NCBI RefSeq assembly: GCF_020524285.1
Contig: NZ_JAIVKX010000015.1
Coordinates: 62,001 to 126,000, forward strand
Source: Alloyangia pacifica
Lineage (GTDB): Bacteria; Pseudomonadota; Alphaproteobacteria; Rhodobacterales; Rhodobacteraceae
Direction: 5' to 3'
DNA: 64,000 bases
This document shows positions 49,922 to 59,174 of the stretch, one piece after another (position 1 is the stretch's first letter; each line of letters begins with the position of its first letter). The notes under the pieces were generated by a model. The model was not told the DNA's origin. It saw nothing but the letters and a program-made list of their open reading frames with translations, and searched no databases. The position numbers were made by a program, and so were the translations under genes.

Positions 49922-50596
49922 ATGGCCATTGATCCGTTCGGTACCACCGGCGTCAGCACGACGACCAGCTCTGCAAGCAGCTCGATGAGCCAGCTTTCGG
50001 AGGACTACGAGAGCTTCATCACGTTGCTCACGGCGCAGATCCAGAACCAGAACCCGCTGGAGCCGATGGACAGCACCACCTTCATCTCGCAGCTCGCGCA
50101 GCTGAGCCAGGTGGAGCAATCGGTGGCCACGAATTCCAACCTCGAGGGCATCTCGGACCAGCTCGCGTCGATGGGCGCAATCACCGGCCTGTCGCTGATC
50201 GGCCGCTCGGTGGTGACCGCGACGGATGAGGTGGCGCTGGCCGAGGACGGCGGCTCCACCGAAATGTCCTACGTGCTGGCGGGCGAGGCGGCGAGCGCCA
50301 CGCTGACCGTGACCGCCGAGGATGGCACCGTGCTGCGCAGCTACACCGGTCTCGATACCAGCGCAGGCGCTCGGCACACCGTGGTCTGGGACGGGCTCGA
50401 CTACGAGGGGCTGCCGCTGCCGGCTGGCAGCTATTCCATGACGCTGCAGGCGGTGGATGCCGAGGGCAACGAGGTCGCCTCGCAGACCTATGCGCCGCTC
50501 AAGGTGCAGAGCATGACCTACGAAGACGGCCTCGCCACGCTCCACCTGGAGAATGGCGAGACCGTGCTTGCGGGCCTCGTTGAGGAAATCATCTGA
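49922..50596 (+). CDS. flgD: Flagellar hook-capping protein
   Basis: A 224-residue FlgD, the scaffold that caps the growing hook and lets FlgE polymerise. The conserved N-terminal block is LSEDYESFITLLTAQIQNQN, then PLEPMDSTTFISQLAQLSQV. The C-terminal half folds as Ig-like/tudor domains (SYTGLDTSAGARHTVVWDGL). The ATG at 49922 follows GGAGACCCACC. It ends 4 bases from the convergent fliL-like gene. Confidence 0.94.
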   Translation: MAIDPFGTTGVSTTTSSASSSMSQLSEDYESFITLLTAQIQNQNPLEPMDSTTFISQLAQLSQVEQSVATNSNLEGISDQLASMGAITGLSLIGRSVVTATDEVALAEDGGSTEMSYVLAGEAASATLTVTAEDGTVLRSYTGLDTSAGARHTVVWDGLDYEGLPLPAGSYSMTLQAVDAEGNEVASQTYAPLKVQSMTYEDGLATLHLENGETVLAGLVEEII

Positions 50597-50600
50597 GCGC

Positions 50601-51245
50601 TCAGCTGCGCGGCACGTCGGCCTTCACGAGCGACAGGAAGAGGACTTCGGAGACATCGTCTCCGAAGTCTTTTTTCAGGTCGGCGGACAGCTCGCGGGAC
50701 AGCTCGCCGGTGTCGATGTTCACCCGCTTCATGCTCGGACCGTCGGCGGCGCGGTGCATCGAGGTGAGGATCGCGTCGCGCAGGCGCGAGGCGTTCTCCG
50801 CAATGTTGAAGTTCACCGCGGTCGGCACGTCACGCATCGCCACGCCGACTTCCGACACCACGTAGGTGATGCTCTCGGCGCGGTAGACCGGCACCGAGAT
50901 CTTGCCCAGCGACACGATGCTCGAGTCGTTCAGGCGATCCTGCGTCAGCACGCCGGGGGCGGCGGCGCCCGCGTCGTGCGAAATCTCGGTCTCGGGGCGC
51001 AGGGTGTTGCGCGCATGCTCGAGCGTCTGGGGCTGGGCGATCTCGCTGTCATCCTCGGGGGCGACGCGCGGCGCGGGCGGCTGGGTGCCCAGATCTTCCA
51101 GGATCAGCTCGGCCTCGGTGGGGCCGGTCTCGACCACCTTCGCTTCCACCGGTTCCGCCGCGGGAGCCAGCAACTGGCCGGCGCCGTAGCCGACGGCCCC
51201 GAAGATCAGGGGGAGGGCGGCCAGGGCGATGTATGATTTCTTCAT
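50601..51245 (-). CDS. fliL: FliL-like flagellar membrane protein
   Basis: A 214-residue single-pass protein. One helix near the N-terminus (SYIALAALPLIFGAVGYGAG) is followed by a proline/acid-rich linker and a C-terminal periplasmic domain that ends in DDVSEVLFLSLVKAD, the pattern expected of FliL-type (SPFH-like) basal-body proteins. It lies directly downstream of flgH on the same strand (85 bases), the same order as flgH-fliL in rhizobia. Overall similarity to FliL is weak by eye, so the call relies on topology, the C-terminal motif and synteny. Confidence 0.65.
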   Translation of the reverse strand: MKKSYIALAALPLIFGAVGYGAGQLLAPAAEPVEAKVVETGPTEAELILEDLGTQPPAPRVAPEDDSEIAQPQTLEHARNTLRPETEISHDAGAAAPGVLTQDRLNDSSIVSLGKISVPVYRAESITYVVSEVGVAMRDVPTAVNFNIAENASRLRDAILTSMHRAADGPSMKRVNIDTGELSRELSADLKKDFGDDVSEVLFLSLVKADVPRS

Positions 51246-51330
51246 AACGAATCCCGCAGTTTCTCTGTCAGGCTCCGTAATGACCTACGATTCTGGCGAT
51301 AGTTTCTTCAAATCGGGGCGCGAATTCGGC

Positions 51331-52095
51331 TCAATAAGGCAGAATAACGTCCATCACGTCCTCGCCGTAGCCGCGGGTCTGCTGCCGGCTCACCGATCCG
51401 CGCCCGCCGTAAGAGATGCGCGCCTCGGCGATCTTGTCGTAGGGGATGGCATTGGTGCGGTCGATGTCCTGCGGCCGGATGATGCCGGTGACGCGCAGTT
51501 CGCGCAGCTCTTCGTTCACCTTGACCTCCTGCCGGCCGGCGACGACGAAGTTGCCGTTTGGCAGTTCCTGCACCACCAGCGCGGCCATGCGCAGGTTGAT
51601 GGTTTCCTCGCGGTCGATGGAGCCGGCCCCGGAGGCGCCGGTCTGCGAGGTGATGTCGACGATGTTGTCGCCCGTCGGCAGGTCCTCGGGGCCGACGCCC
51701 GGCAGGATCTTGTCGATCTGGGTGCCGTAGCCGAAGAAGCTGGGGAAGCCCAGGGTCGAGCTGCCGCTGCGGCTGCGGTCGGATTCATTGCTCAGCGAGG
51801 CCTCGTCCTCGATCTCCACCAGGATGGTCAGGATGTCGCCGATCTGCGTTGCGCGCTGGTCGCCGAAGAAGCCCGAGGAGCCGCGTTCCCAGAGCGAGGC
51901 GCCCTCGGCGCGGTAGGGGATGCGGTCGGGCTTGGGTGGCGGCATCGGGATGTTCACGCTGCGCGCCTCGGCCAGGGTCTGCGGGTCGAGCCCCACGCGG
52001 CTGACCTCCGGCTCGCGGTCGAAGGCCGGGGTGCTGCAGCCCGCAAGCACGGCGAGGGCGGAGGCGGCCATCAGGCCATGGCGGAGCGGGGTCAT
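51331..52095 (-). CDS. flgH: Flagellar L-ring lipoprotein
   Basis: A 254-residue outer-membrane L-ring subunit. The lipoprotein signal ends in VLAGC with Cys20 as the acylation site. The conserved core includes SLWERGSSGFFGDQRATQIG, ILTILVEIEDEASLSNES and NLRMAALVVQELPNGNFVV, and the C-terminus is RISYGGRGSVSRQQTRG. Its start overlaps the flgA stop by 4 bases. It is the fourth gene of flgF-flgG-flgA-flgH. Confidence 0.96.
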   Translation of the reverse strand: MTPLRHGLMAASALAVLAGCSTPAFDREPEVSRVGLDPQTLAEARSVNIPMPPPKPDRIPYRAEGASLWERGSSGFFGDQRATQIGDILTILVEIEDEASLSNESDRSRSGSSTLGFPSFFGYGTQIDKILPGVGPEDLPTGDNIVDITSQTGASGAGSIDREETINLRMAALVVQELPNGNFVVAGRQEVKVNEELRELRVTGIIRPQDIDRTNAIPYDKIAEARISYGGRGSVSRQQTRGYGEDVMDVILPY

Positions 52096-52751
52096 CGGAT
52101 CACCTCCACGAGGCCCGCCTCGCGCGCCACTGCGACGAGGGGGGTATTGCTGACGAGATTGACGATGCGGATTTCCTGCCCGCGGTGGGCATCGGAGAGC
52201 GCGCGGCCCGGGGCGGTCACCACCAGCCGGCCGTCGTCGTAGAGAATGTTCACCTTGTCGCCGCGACCAACCACCAGCGGTTGCATCACCGATTGGGTCA
52301 TCACCGGCCGGCCCTGCGCCAGCATCCGCCGCACCTGCATGCCCTCCAGCTTCTCCTCGTCGACCACGGTGAAGGCGCCGACGCGGCTCAGCGGCATCTC
52401 GACGGTCTTGATGTCGGCGCCGCCGATCAGGTCGCCCGGCATCAGCCGGCGGGTGGGGACGGGCAGGCTGCGGGTGGCGATGATGAAGCCCTGGAGGCGG
52501 TGGGTCACCCCCTCGGCGGTCACCGCGTTGGCGAGGAACTGGCCGCTGTCGCGGTCCATCCAGAAGGCCGAGATGGTTTCCGCCTCGTCGATCAGCGCGC
52601 CCTTGAAGCGCACGCGCAGGTTGGCTTCGGCGGGCAGCGCCTCGGCCCAGCTCATCCGGGCCTGCTCTTCGATGAGCACGTCCGGCGCTTCGGCCTGCGC
52701 GGCAAGCGGCAGGACGATCAACGCGGCGAGAAGGGCAGCGAGGTGGCGCAT
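52092..52751 (-). CDS. flgA: Flagellar P-ring assembly chaperone
   Basis: A 219-residue periplasmic protein with a Sec signal (LAALLAALIVLPLAAQA, cut before EAPDVL). The C-terminal SAF-like domain shows RRLMPGDLIGGADIKTVEMP, VRRMLAQGRPVMTQSVMQPL and VVGRGDKVNILYDDGRLVV. It helps FlgI form the P ring. It starts 4 bases after the flgG stop. Confidence 0.93.
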   Translation of the reverse strand: MRHLAALLAALIVLPLAAQAEAPDVLIEEQARMSWAEALPAEANLRVRFKGALIDEAETISAFWMDRDSGQFLANAVTAEGVTHRLQGFIIATRSLPVPTRRLMPGDLIGGADIKTVEMPLSRVGAFTVVDEEKLEGMQVRRMLAQGRPVMTQSVMQPLVVGRGDKVNILYDDGRLVVTAPGRALSDAHRGQEIRIVNLVSNTPLVAVAREAGLVEVIR

Positions 52752-52755
52752 CGGA

Positions 52756-53541
52756 TCAGCGGATCTGGTTTGCGGCGGACATCATCTGGTCGGCGGTCTC
52801 GATCGCCTTGGAGTTCATCTCGTAGGCGCGCTGCGCCTGGATGAGGTCGGTAATCTGCCGGATGATGTCGACGTTGGAGCTTTCGAGATAGCCCTGGCGC
52901 AGGATGCCGACGCCCTCGTCACCCGGCACGGCAGGGATCGGATCGCCCGAGGCCACGGTGGCCTGCAGCATATTGTTGCCCAGCGGGCGCATGCCGGCGT
53001 CGTTGACGAAGGTGGTCAGGGTAAGCTGGCCGACCTCGACCGGGGTGGTGTCATTGCCCGCGTAGGCGCTGACGATGCCGGTCTCGCTGATCGAGATCGA
53101 GACCGTGTCGTCCGGCAGCACGATGCCCGGGTCGATCTCGTAGCCCTGCTCGTTGACGATCTGCCCCTCGGCGGAGAGGCGGAACGAGCCGTCGCGGGTG
53201 TAGGCCTGGGTGCCGTCGGGCATGTTCACGGTGAAGTAGCCGCGCCCGTCGATCGCCATGTCGAGCTGGTTCTCGGTCTGCGCCAGCCCGCCCTGGGTGT
53301 TGAGCCGCACGGTGCCCGCGGTGCGCACACCAAGGCCGATATCGAGGCCGGTGGGGCGGGTGTTGCCCTCTTCGGCTGTCACCGCGCCCTCGCGGGTGAT
53401 GTTTTCGTAGATCAGGTCGGTGAAGCTGGCGCGCGCGGCCTTGAACCCGGTGGTGTTGGCGTTGGCGATGTTGTTGGAGATGACGTCGACGTTGGTCTGC
53501 TGCGCCATCATGCCGGTTGCGGCGATTCCGAGTGCCTTCAT
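52756..53541 (-). CDS. flgG: Flagellar distal rod protein
   Basis: A 261-residue rod subunit. The N-terminus has the rod/hook motif MMAQQTNVDVISNNIANANT, followed by GFKAARASFTDLIYE. The C-terminal helix is IIRQITDLIQAQRAYEMNSK. The length is standard for FlgG. It sits between flgF (13 bases upstream) and flgA in a minus-strand operon. Confidence 0.96.
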   Translation of the reverse strand: MKALGIAATGMMAQQTNVDVISNNIANANTTGFKAARASFTDLIYENITREGAVTAEEGNTRPTGLDIGLGVRTAGTVRLNTQGGLAQTENQLDMAIDGRGYFTVNMPDGTQAYTRDGSFRLSAEGQIVNEQGYEIDPGIVLPDDTVSISISETGIVSAYAGNDTTPVEVGQLTLTTFVNDAGMRPLGNNMLQATVASGDPIPAVPGDEGVGILRQGYLESSNVDIIRQITDLIQAQRAYEMNSKAIETADQMMSAANQIR

Positions 53542-53554
53542 GGTCGTCCCTTCC

Positions 53555-54301
53555 TCAGCTGTTCCGGATCCGGCTCAGCATGTCCTTCTTGATCTCGTCA
53601 TCCTGCTGCACCAGGTTCAGCGACTGCTGGTAGGCCTGCTGGATCTCGATCAGGCGGGTGACCTCGGTCACCGCCTGCACGTTGCTCATCTCGATCGCGC
53701 CCTGGATCACCTGGGTGCCGCTCTCGTCGGCGATCAGCGCGCCATTGCCGTCCTGCGGCACGAACATGCCGCCGCCCGAGCGCCCGAGGCTCTGGCGATC
53801 GGGCAGGGTGAACACGCCCACCTGCCCCAGCACCGCGCCCTCGGCATCCGAGATCACCCCGTCGTTCGAGATGCTGACGGTCGAGGCCTGATCCGGCGGC
53901 AGCACCATCGGCGCGCCGCCCGCATCGAGCACCTGCGCGCCGCTGGCGGTGATCACCCGGCCCTCGGCGTCGAGCACGAAGCCGCCGTCGCGGCCAAAGG
54001 CGGTCTGCCCCTGGGCGGTCTGATAGGCGAACCAGCCGTTCCCGCTCAGCGCCAGGTCGAGCGCGTTGCCGGTCGGCATGATTGCGCCCGAGCTGTTGTC
54101 CACGTAGGAGCCGCGGTCGAGCACGTAGTTGGTGCCCTCGCCGGCCAGCGCCGCGTCGTCCTCCTGCAGGTAGGTCTCGAACAGCACGCGCTCGGCCTTG
54201 AACCCCGTGGAATTGGCGTTGGCGATATTGTTCGAGGTCACGTCCATCTGCCGCTCGAGAGCGGTCAGCCGGGAAAGCGCGACGTAGATCGAATTATCCA
54301 T
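53555..54301 (-). CDS. flgF: Flagellar proximal rod protein
   Basis: A 248-residue rod protein. The N-terminus reads MDNSIYVALSRLTALERQMD with the motif VTSNNIANANSTGFKAERVL. The C-terminal assembly helix is VTEVTRLIEIQQAYQQSLNL. It is the first gene of flgF-flgG-flgA-flgH-fliL-like, divergent from the 615-residue gene across a 102-base A/T-rich region that must hold both promoters. Confidence 0.95.
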   Translation of the reverse strand: MDNSIYVALSRLTALERQMDVTSNNIANANSTGFKAERVLFETYLQEDDAALAGEGTNYVLDRGSYVDNSSGAIMPTGNALDLALSGNGWFAYQTAQGQTAFGRDGGFVLDAEGRVITASGAQVLDAGGAPMVLPPDQASTVSISNDGVISDAEGAVLGQVGVFTLPDRQSLGRSGGGMFVPQDGNGALIADESGTQVIQGAIEMSNVQAVTEVTRLIEIQQAYQQSLNLVQQDDEIKKDMLSRIRNS

Positions 54302-54403
54302 GCAAACGGCCTGTCAATATTTGCTCGATCATTCTTTTCTTGATGATGATGCGGGTTTTGCTAAGATAACGCAAGCATAATGATGAAGAGGCAGGCGTAA
54401 GAG

Positions 54404-56251
54404 GTGGTTTATCCTTGTGCATTTGCGGGAGGGTCCGTGGCGATGATGGCGCTGCTTCTTCTCTCCTGTCCGGTGTCCGCCGAGCGTGCCGGGCCGGAAC
54501 AGATTGCACAGATGACCCCGGCGGTGCTGTCCGAGCCTCGGGTGATCGATCCGCCCGCGCTCTATCTCGGTGTCCGGGCTGCGCAGCCGTTCCTCGAGGA
54601 GCGGGCGCATCTCATGGAGGCGGTGGTCGCGGCGGGAGATCGGCAGCCCGGGCAGGCCCGCGCCCTGACCGACCTTGCCGAGTTCTTCTTTGCCCACGCC
54701 ATGGCCCCCGAGGGGCTCTCGGTTCTGAGCGCCGTGCAGGGCGAGGCCGTCCCGCCCGCGCATGCGCTGCGGGCGCAGGCCTTCGAGTTGGCGCTTGGGC
54801 TGATCGACGGGCGGGACTTGCCGCTCACCCCGCGGGCGGAGGCCTTGCTCGCTCCGGCGCATGCGGGCTGGCCGGACCAGCCGCTCTTTCTCGCCCTGTC
54901 CCATGTCCGCGACGGGCGCTGTGCCGAAGCCGCGCCCTTGCTCGCGCGGGCGGTGGCGCGTCTTGACCGCTTCCCCGCCGCTGTTCAGGCGCGGGTGCTG
55001 CCCGGCCTGCTGGAGTGTGCCATTGACGCCGGTCAGTGGCCGCTGGCGCGCGGGCTCGCGGTGTCCTTCGACGCCCATGCCGAGCTGAAGGACGGCGCCG
55101 CCTACCACTATCTGCTCGGCCAGGCGGCGGAGATGGTCGACAAGCCGCTCGCCGCCTTCGACAGCTACGCGCAGGTGCAGCGCGGACAGGACGTCTGGGC
55201 GCACCGCGCGCGGCGGGCGCTGGTGCGGCTGGGGCTCACCCATGACGCGCTGTCCACGAAGGATGCGATCCGGCTGCTCGAGCTGGAATCCGAGATGTGG
55301 CGCGGCGACGCCTCGGCGGGAGAGGTGCTCGACGAGATGGCGTCGCTGCAGGTGATCGCCGGTCGCAAGACCGACGCGATCGAGACCTACGGGCTCATCG
55401 TGTCGCGCCGCGCTGGCACCCCTCAGGCGACCGCCGCGCAGCAAAAGGCGCGGGCGCTGATCGAGGACCTTTACCGCAAGGGGGCGGAGGGGGAGATCCC
55501 GCTAGGCCGCTTCATGACGGATCACGCGCGCATCTCGCGATACTTCCGCTTCACGCAGAGTTTCGCGCTGGCCTCGGAGCTGTTTGCCGACACGTTCCGC
55601 AAGGCCGGCGCAACCAAGGTTGCCGCCGAGGAATATGCCACCACTCACGACTACCTCACGGCGGCGCAGGATCTGGGCATCACCACCGCGGACGAGGGGC
55701 AATTGGCGCGCCTCAAGGTGAAGGAAGCCGAGACCCTGCTTGCGGGCGGCCAGTTCGAGGCCCTGGGCACGCTGCTGTTGCAGCCGGTCACCCTGACGGA
55801 TCCCGATCTGAAGCGGCGCTTCGATCTGGTTTCGGCCCGCTACTTCGATGAGACCGGGCAGACCGCGGAACTGCTTGCGGATGCCGGGGGAGAGGGCGCG
55901 AGCACGCAGATCCTCCGCCTCCGGGCGCTGGCGCATTTCGAGCGCGGCGAATGGGTGGCCGCAGCCGCGGCCTACGAAGAGCTGCGCGCACGGGAGGGCA
56001 GCGACATGCCGCTACCGTCGGCCATCCGCTACCTTCTGTCGGCGCACCGCAGCGGCGACAGCGCGCGGGCGGCGGAACTCGCCGAGGCCTTCCCCAGCCT
56101 GACCGAACTGCCGGGCTGGGCGGAAATCGCGCGGGGGCTGACCTCCGACGCGCCGGCGTTGTTGCCGCTGCGCGAAGAGACGGCACGGGCGCGCCTCGAT
56201 AGGGCGCAGGAGACGCTGGACGGGCTGCCCGACACGGAGCGGCTCAATTGA
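54404..56251 (+). CDS. Large exported helical-repeat protein, flagellar locus
   Basis: A 615-residue protein I cannot assign. The N-terminus has a hydrophobic signal-like stretch (SVAMMALLLLSCPVSA, probable cut before ERAG). The rest is alpha-helical with TPR/SEL-like periodicity, e.g. GAAYHYLLGQAAEMVDKPLA, then AIETYGLIVSRRAGTPQATA and LRALAHFERGEWVAAAAAYE. It is likely a periplasmic scaffold. Position between flgF and flgE suggests a function in flagellar assembly or rotation, possibly an analogue of rhizobial MotC. The start is uncertain: GTG 54404 is the earliest because a stop precedes it; ATG 54443 behind GGGAGGG is an alternative. Confidence 0.75.
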   Translation: MVYPCAFAGGSVAMMALLLLSCPVSAERAGPEQIAQMTPAVLSEPRVIDPPALYLGVRAAQPFLEERAHLMEAVVAAGDRQPGQARALTDLAEFFFAHAMAPEGLSVLSAVQGEAVPPAHALRAQAFELALGLIDGRDLPLTPRAEALLAPAHAGWPDQPLFLALSHVRDGRCAEAAPLLARAVARLDRFPAAVQARVLPGLLECAIDAGQWPLARGLAVSFDAHAELKDGAAYHYLLGQAAEMVDKPLAAFDSYAQVQRGQDVWAHRARRALVRLGLTHDALSTKDAIRLLELESEMWRGDASAGEVLDEMASLQVIAGRKTDAIETYGLIVSRRAGTPQATAAQQKARALIEDLYRKGAEGEIPLGRFMTDHARISRYFRFTQSFALASELFADTFRKAGATKVAAEEYATTHDYLTAAQDLGITTADEGQLARLKVKEAETLLAGGQFEALGTLLLQPVTLTDPDLKRRFDLVSARYFDETGQTAELLADAGGEGASTQILRLRALAHFERGEWVAAAAAYEELRAREGSDMPLPSAIRYLLSAHRSGDSARAAELAEAFPSLTELPGWAEIARGLTSDAPALLPLREETARARLDRAQETLDGLPDTERLN

Positions 56252-56398
56252 GTGGAACATTTGGCAAGATCAGGCAAGATTCAGCGGGGCTCCGCTGAGA
56301 ACTCACAAACAAAAGCGGTTTTAACCATGGTGAAATCTGGTCTTCCTATGTGACCAGTAAGCAATGGGATCCACTGCGACCAATAGGGCGAGACGGAC

Positions 56399-57700
56399 AT
56401 GAGCATTTCCAGCGCAATGGCGGCCGGGGTCAGCGGCCTCACAGCAAACTCCAATGCGGTCGAGCGCATTTCGAACAACATCGCGAATGCGGACACGACC
56501 GGCTACCGCCGGAGCTTCGCGCAGATGATCACCTCGGGATCGACCGCCGCGACCGGTGGCACCTCGGCCGGCGTGGCGACGACGATCACCCATTCCAACA
56601 CCACCCAAGGCACCTTCCAGGATACCTCGGTGTCTTCGAACCTGACGATCAACGGCAGCGGCTTCTTCGTGGTCAACTCGAACATCGAGGCGGGCTACAC
56701 CACAGGCAACATGTTCACCCGCGACGGCAGCTTCGCGCCGGACGAGGACGGCAACCTGGTGAACGGCGCCGGGCTCTACCTGATGGGCTTTGCCTATGAT
56801 GCGAACGGCGAGCTGGGTGCGGTGGACCGTTCGAGCTTTGCCGATCTCGAGCCGATCAACATCGCCAGCCAGTCGATCAACGGCTCGGCCACCAGCGCAG
56901 TCGGCATCAGCGGCACGCTTCCGTCGCAGGAAACCGGTGTCACCGACCCGGGCAGCGCCTTCACCACCTCGGTCGAGTTCTACAACGCGCTTGGCGAGGC
57001 GGAGCGCCTGACCCTGTCGTTCCAGCCCACCGCCACCGATGACACCTGGGACGTTACCATCTCGGGCCCGGACGGCGACTACGGCTCCGTCACCATGACC
57101 TTCAACAACAGCGGCGCGGACGCGGGCTCCCCGGCGAGCTACACGAACGTCACCTCGCTGGCCGCGGCCCCCGCCGGCTTTGCCTTCGACGCCGCGACCG
57201 GGGAAATGACCCTGACCGTCAACAACGGCACCACGCCGCAGACGCTGACCATGTCGCTGGGTGCGCCCGGCGCCTTCGACGGGCTGACCCAGTTCGCCGG
57301 CGACTACACCCCGATGAACGTGGATGCCGACGGCAGCGAGAGCGGCGTTCTGACGAGCGTCGAGTTCGACGAGCAGGGCGATGTGTGGGGCGTTTTCGAC
57401 AACGGCACCCGCAAGGTGCTCTACTCGGTGCCGCTGGCGACCTTCGCCAACGCCAACGGGCTCGCGACCTCGAACAACTCGACCTTCCAGGTGTCGGGCG
57501 AGTCCGGCGATTTCTACCTCGGCGCGGCGGGCACCGGCGAGACCGGCACGCTCACCTCCGGGGGAATCGAGGGCTCCAACGTCGATATCGCACAGGAGCT
57601 CACCAGCCTCATCCAGCGTCAGCGCGCCTACTCCTCGAACGCGAAGATCATCACGACCGCCGACGAGATGCTGAACGAAACCGTCAATCTCAAGCGCTGA
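56399..57700 (+). CDS. flgE: Flagellar hook protein
   Basis: A 433-residue hook subunit. The N-terminal motif is VERISNNIANADTTGYRRSF, and the middle contains the hook domains (GSGFFVVNSNIEAGYTTGNM). The C-terminal helix reads DIAQELTSLIQRQRAYSSNA, then KIITTADEMLNETVNLKR. It begins the flgE-flgK-flgL series, the same order as next to ftcR in Brucella. The ATG at 56399 is preceded by GAGACGGAC and a TTTTAACC element about 80 bases upstream. Confidence 0.96.
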   Translation: MSISSAMAAGVSGLTANSNAVERISNNIANADTTGYRRSFAQMITSGSTAATGGTSAGVATTITHSNTTQGTFQDTSVSSNLTINGSGFFVVNSNIEAGYTTGNMFTRDGSFAPDEDGNLVNGAGLYLMGFAYDANGELGAVDRSSFADLEPINIASQSINGSATSAVGISGTLPSQETGVTDPGSAFTTSVEFYNALGEAERLTLSFQPTATDDTWDVTISGPDGDYGSVTMTFNNSGADAGSPASYTNVTSLAAAPAGFAFDAATGEMTLTVNNGTTPQTLTMSLGAPGAFDGLTQFAGDYTPMNVDADGSESGVLTSVEFDEQGDVWGVFDNGTRKVLYSVPLATFANANGLATSNNSTFQVSGESGDFYLGAAGTGETGTLTSGGIEGSNVDIAQELTSLIQRQRAYSSNAKIITTADEMLNETVNLKR

Positions 57701-57748
57701 TCCCCGGGCGGAACCCCGGGTGACAGACTTGCCAGATAGGATCGCACC

Positions 57749-59161
57749 ATGAGCCTTTCCGCGGCCCTCAACGCGGCACGCAGCGGGATGAGCGTCACCT
57801 CCCGCTGGGCGCAGACGACCTCGAACAATATCGCCAACGCCAATACCGCCTCCTATGCGCGGCGCGATCCGACCATCGTGACCGGGAGCACCGGCGGCGT
57901 GACGATCAGCGAGATCACCCAGGCGGTGAACACCTCGCTCGACAGCATGTACCGGCTCGAGGTGTCGCGCACCGCGACGCAGGACGCGGTGGCCACGGGC
58001 CTGTCGCTCTACACGTCGAAGCTCGGCGACACGCAGAGCGACGTCACGCTGCTCACCCAGCTGACCGACTTCCAGAACTCGCTGAGCCTGATGGTCGCCA
58101 GCCCCTCCGACAGCTCGCTGCAACAGGGGGCGGTCACCGATGCGCAGGAGCTCGCACAGTCGCTGAATACCGCGTCGAACGACCTGGTCGATGCGCGTGA
58201 GAACGCGCTGTCGGCGGCCCGGAACGACATCTCGAGCATCAACGATACGCTCGCCGATCTGGCCGACATGAATGAGCAACTGGCCAGCGGCAAGCTCAGC
58301 GAAAGCCAGAAGCTGGCGCTCGGAGACGAGATTACCGCCGCGCTCGACGGACTCGCCGAGAAGATCGACTTCACCATGCGGACCGACTCCAAGGGGCGCA
58401 TGGAGATCTACACCACCGGCGGCACCGCACTGCTGCAGGGCGAGACCGCCGAGACGATCAGCTTCGACGCGCAGACCGGCGTGCTGAGCGCGGGCGGCGT
58501 CGACATCACCCCGGGCGTGTCGGGGGTGCGCGGCATTTCCGAGGGCTCGCTGGCCGGCCAGGTCACCCTCTACAACGACATCATCCCCGAGATGAGCGCC
58601 CAGCTCGACGAGGTGGCGCGGGCGCTGATCAGCGTCTTCGAAGAATCCGACGCCTCGCTGACCGCTGGTGAGGCAGGCCTGTTCACCGACGGGGGCGCCG
58701 CGCTGACCGATCCCGTCGCCGCGGGGCTCGCCGCCCGGATCGCGGTGAACAGCGCCGCGGTGCCCGACGAAGGGGGCTCTGCCTGGCGCATCCGCGACGG
58801 CATGTCGGCGACCGTGCAAGGCGACAGCAACGAGACCACCCAGCTCAATGCCTTCGTCGATGCCATGTCGACGCAGACCAGTTTCGATGGCGCGCTCGGT
58901 CTGGGCGAGAGCGCCACGCTCTCGGACTACATGTCGGCGCTGATCACCAGCCAGAACACCACCCGCGCCAGCGCCGAGACCGAGGCCGAGACAAGTGCCG
59001 CGGCAGCGATGACCGTGCAGGAAACCCGATTGGGCTTCATGGGGGTCAACGTCGATGACGAGCTGCAGCAGCTCGTGGCCATCGAGCAGGCCTATTCCGC
59101 CAACGCGCAGGTCATGACCACGGTCATGTCCATGCTCGACACGCTGCTCGAATCCTTCTGA
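57749..59161 (+). CDS. flgK: Flagellar hook-filament junction protein 1
   Basis: A 470-residue hook-associated protein. The N-terminus has SRWAQTTSNNIANANTASYA, with long helical stretches (QTGLSLY-type coiled region, SINDTLADLADMNEQLASGK). The C-terminus is NVDDELQQLVAIEQAYSANA, then QVMTTVMSMLDTLLESF, typical of FlgK. It starts 48 bases after flgE and is followed by flgL 13 bases later. Confidence 0.94.
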   Translation: MSLSAALNAARSGMSVTSRWAQTTSNNIANANTASYARRDPTIVTGSTGGVTISEITQAVNTSLDSMYRLEVSRTATQDAVATGLSLYTSKLGDTQSDVTLLTQLTDFQNSLSLMVASPSDSSLQQGAVTDAQELAQSLNTASNDLVDARENALSAARNDISSINDTLADLADMNEQLASGKLSESQKLALGDEITAALDGLAEKIDFTMRTDSKGRMEIYTTGGTALLQGETAETISFDAQTGVLSAGGVDITPGVSGVRGISEGSLAGQVTLYNDIIPEMSAQLDEVARALISVFEESDASLTAGEAGLFTDGGAALTDPVAAGLAARIAVNSAAVPDEGGSAWRIRDGMSATVQGDSNETTQLNAFVDAMSTQTSFDGALGLGESATLSDYMSALITSQNTTRASAETEAETSAAAAMTVQETRLGFMGVNVDDELQQLVAIEQAYSANAQVMTTVMSMLDTLLESF

Positions 59162-59174
59162 TCCCGGAGCCCAC

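Noticed and set aside
56319-56332. TTTTAACCATGGTG before flgE as a CtrA site
   Set aside because: Only one TTAA half-site is present; the second half at the required spacing is missing.
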